Below, one piece after another: positions 62,432-64,000 of a stretch of 64,000 nucleotides of DNA. How positions within the stretch are numbered: position 1 is the first letter of the stretch; each line of letters opens with the position of its first letter. This DNA comes from Heterocephalus glaber (taxonomy: Eukaryota > Chordata > Mammalia > Rodentia > Bathyergidae), in the NCBI RefSeq assembly GCF_000247695.1, contig NW_004624783.1, positions 6,062,273 to 6,126,272 on the forward strand, in the 5' to 3' direction. Both the position numbers and the translations under genes were made by a program. Under the pieces are notes generated by a model. That model had not been told where the DNA came from, ran no database searches, and worked only from the letters and a program-made list of their open reading frames with translations.

Positions 62432-64000
62432 CTGCCAAGAAAAAAGAAAGCCAAGATTATACAACGGAAAAGAGCCAAAGCTACAGCATGCTTTACAGTA
62501 GTAGATCACATAGCTGGCTGACAGTTAAGTGGATTGTACCGTGAGAGAGGACTTCAGCTGTGTGTTCTTTCATGCTGCTGGCTTGTCTCTCAATAAAACT
62601 GGGACACTATGTCAGATTCTATTCGGACTAAGGATGCAAGCCTCCAAGGAAGCTCCATGTCAGGCTTCTCAAATTCAAATACCTCTAGGTTCCAGGCACA
62701 GAGAGGCAATGACAAGGGGGGCTAAGGGAAATAAACAGGAGGCCCAGGGGAAACAAGCTCTGAAAGAGGGGCTGGTTATGTAGCTCCAGGGCCAGTGATA
62801 CCATGGAGGGATTTAGGGGAGTGACCAACTGCCGGATCTTCCATTTTTTCAAGAGAAGTTGAAAATCTGGGTTTGTGTGTGTGTGCGTGTGTGTGTATTA
62901 ATTGTGTACTGAAACCAGGGCCACTTGACCACTGAACCACATCCCCAGTCCTTTTTATTTTCAGATAGGGTCTTGGCAAGTTACCCAGGCTGGCCTTGAG
63001 CTTGTGACCCTCCTGCCTCAGCCTCTCAAGTAGCTGGGATTATACATGTGTGCCACCATGTTCAGCAAACATTTTGATTCTTAAGAGTTGGTTACTAATA
63101 CAAAAAAATTAATTCACACAGGATGGAAAACACCTATAGACCACCAGTTTTCAAACTCTTTTAAACAGTGTCCTGGAAAGAGCATTTATGTGCCCACAGA
63201 GACAACTGTCCTCCATGTGGACATTTAACCTGAGGAGAAACTCACTGCAGTGTGTAGTTCAGGGGGACAAGAAAGGTTTTTCCAGGCTTTCTTCAGCAGA
63301 AAGAAGGCATTCTGAAGCTCCATTTGACCTGCACAGCTTTGTCAGGGACACAATTTCTCAAAAGGAAAAGTGGATGTTTTTGTTTTTGTAAAATCAGTTC
63401 TAACTAGTCAACTTATAACAAAGGCTATGCGAACCTTCAGACTAAATGCCCAGAACTAAGGCTAAATTCCATCTGTATGGTTCTTGGTCTGAAAGAATCA
63501 AGTGAATAAATCTCTTAATTCAGTCTAGATTCAGTTTAAGCCAATATTTAATTAAACTATAAAATACTCTAAAAACTCTTTGGCTAGGATTGAAAAAACA
63601 AACAAACAAAAACTTGAAAGTACAGCTCCATTCTCAGAGGGGCAAAGCTGAACAATGCCACTATCTATAAATCTTATCCAAAACCAGAAGTACAATGAAA
63701 AGCCCATGTGTACTAGAGATGGCAGAATAATCCAAGTTAAATCTCAACTATGCTGCCAAAAGGATAATCTATCAAACTCATTTATATACACCTTCCTCCT
63801 AGGGAAAAAAGTGTAAGGAGATGTATCAAACTACACAATAAGCTGGTTATTCAAAGAAGAGTCACTTATCACACTTAGATAAGTAGTAATTGCTGCTGCT
63901 TTCTGAAGCCATCCAATGCCTTTGTTGTAATACGGCCAAAGAATAATCTCAGATTTCTTTTTTTTTTTTTTAAACAAAATTCACATTTTATTTAGATTGA
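62432..64000. other. KLHDC10 intron, partial
   Basis: No further coding exon seen to the window end. Holds (TG)n at 62873-62897, an antisense B1-dID and otherwise unique AT-rich DNA. Confidence 0.6.
62900..63068 (-). mobile_element. B1-dID composite SINE, antisense
   Basis: CTGAAACCAGGGCCACTTGA, CACTGAACCACATCCCCAGT then AGATAGGGTCTTGGCAAGTT to TATACATGTGTGCCACCATG. Confidence 0.8.

Overview
This is a mammalian, almost certainly rodent, genomic window with ordinary spliced nuclear genes in a repeat-dense background. Three repeat types point to a rodent outside the mouse/rat group. There are about 45 copies of an ID-type SINE derived from tRNA-Ala. B1 (7SL-type) SINEs are also common. Many B1 copies are joined to a degenerate ID half, the composite called B1-dID. 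Castorimorpha (beavers, kangaroo rats, pocket gophers) is a reasonable guess, but the species cannot be fixed from the window alone.

Three protein genes are present, in the same order as in human 7q32.2 but mirrored. (1) SSMEM1, minus strand: coding exon 1 (6704-6886) and exon 2 (1491-1545); the last exon lies beyond the left edge. (2) TMEM209, plus strand: complete, 15 coding exons from the start codon at 9592 to the stop at 37336. They join to 1686 nt, or 561 codons plus stop. All introns are GT-AG and all exon phases agree. It starts in a small CpG-rich promoter near 9430-9600. (3) KLHDC10, minus strand: only the last two coding exons (62292-62431 and 61342-61551) and a long 3' UTR ending near a poly(A) signal at 56572-56577. 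SSMEM1 and TMEM209 diverge; TMEM209 and KLHDC10 converge.

Layout: 1-6900 SSMEM1 and its introns, full of SINEs; 6900-9600 the interval between the divergent genes; 9592-37336 TMEM209; 37337 to about 38700 its likely 3' UTR; 38700-56550 intergenic, SINE-rich to about 49.8 kb and then GC-rich with few SINEs; 56550-64000 the end of KLHDC10. There is one assembly gap (194 N, 43680-43873). I found no functional RNA gene, CRISPR array or new multi-gene system.

The most interesting items are small-scale. A 54-bp in-frame tandem duplication copies the end of TMEM209 exon 10 together with its splice donor. An ID SINE has landed at the exon 4 acceptor and moved the old upstream intron sequence away. 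At three places two SINEs sit in what looks like the same target site, giving three copies of the target sequence. Two 3'-truncated 5S rRNA retrocopies with target-site duplications lie 6 kb apart. The three genes are not known to form a pathway: TMEM209 is a nuclear-envelope membrane protein, KLHDC10 a ubiquitin-ligase substrate receptor, and SSMEM1 a small membrane protein of unknown role.
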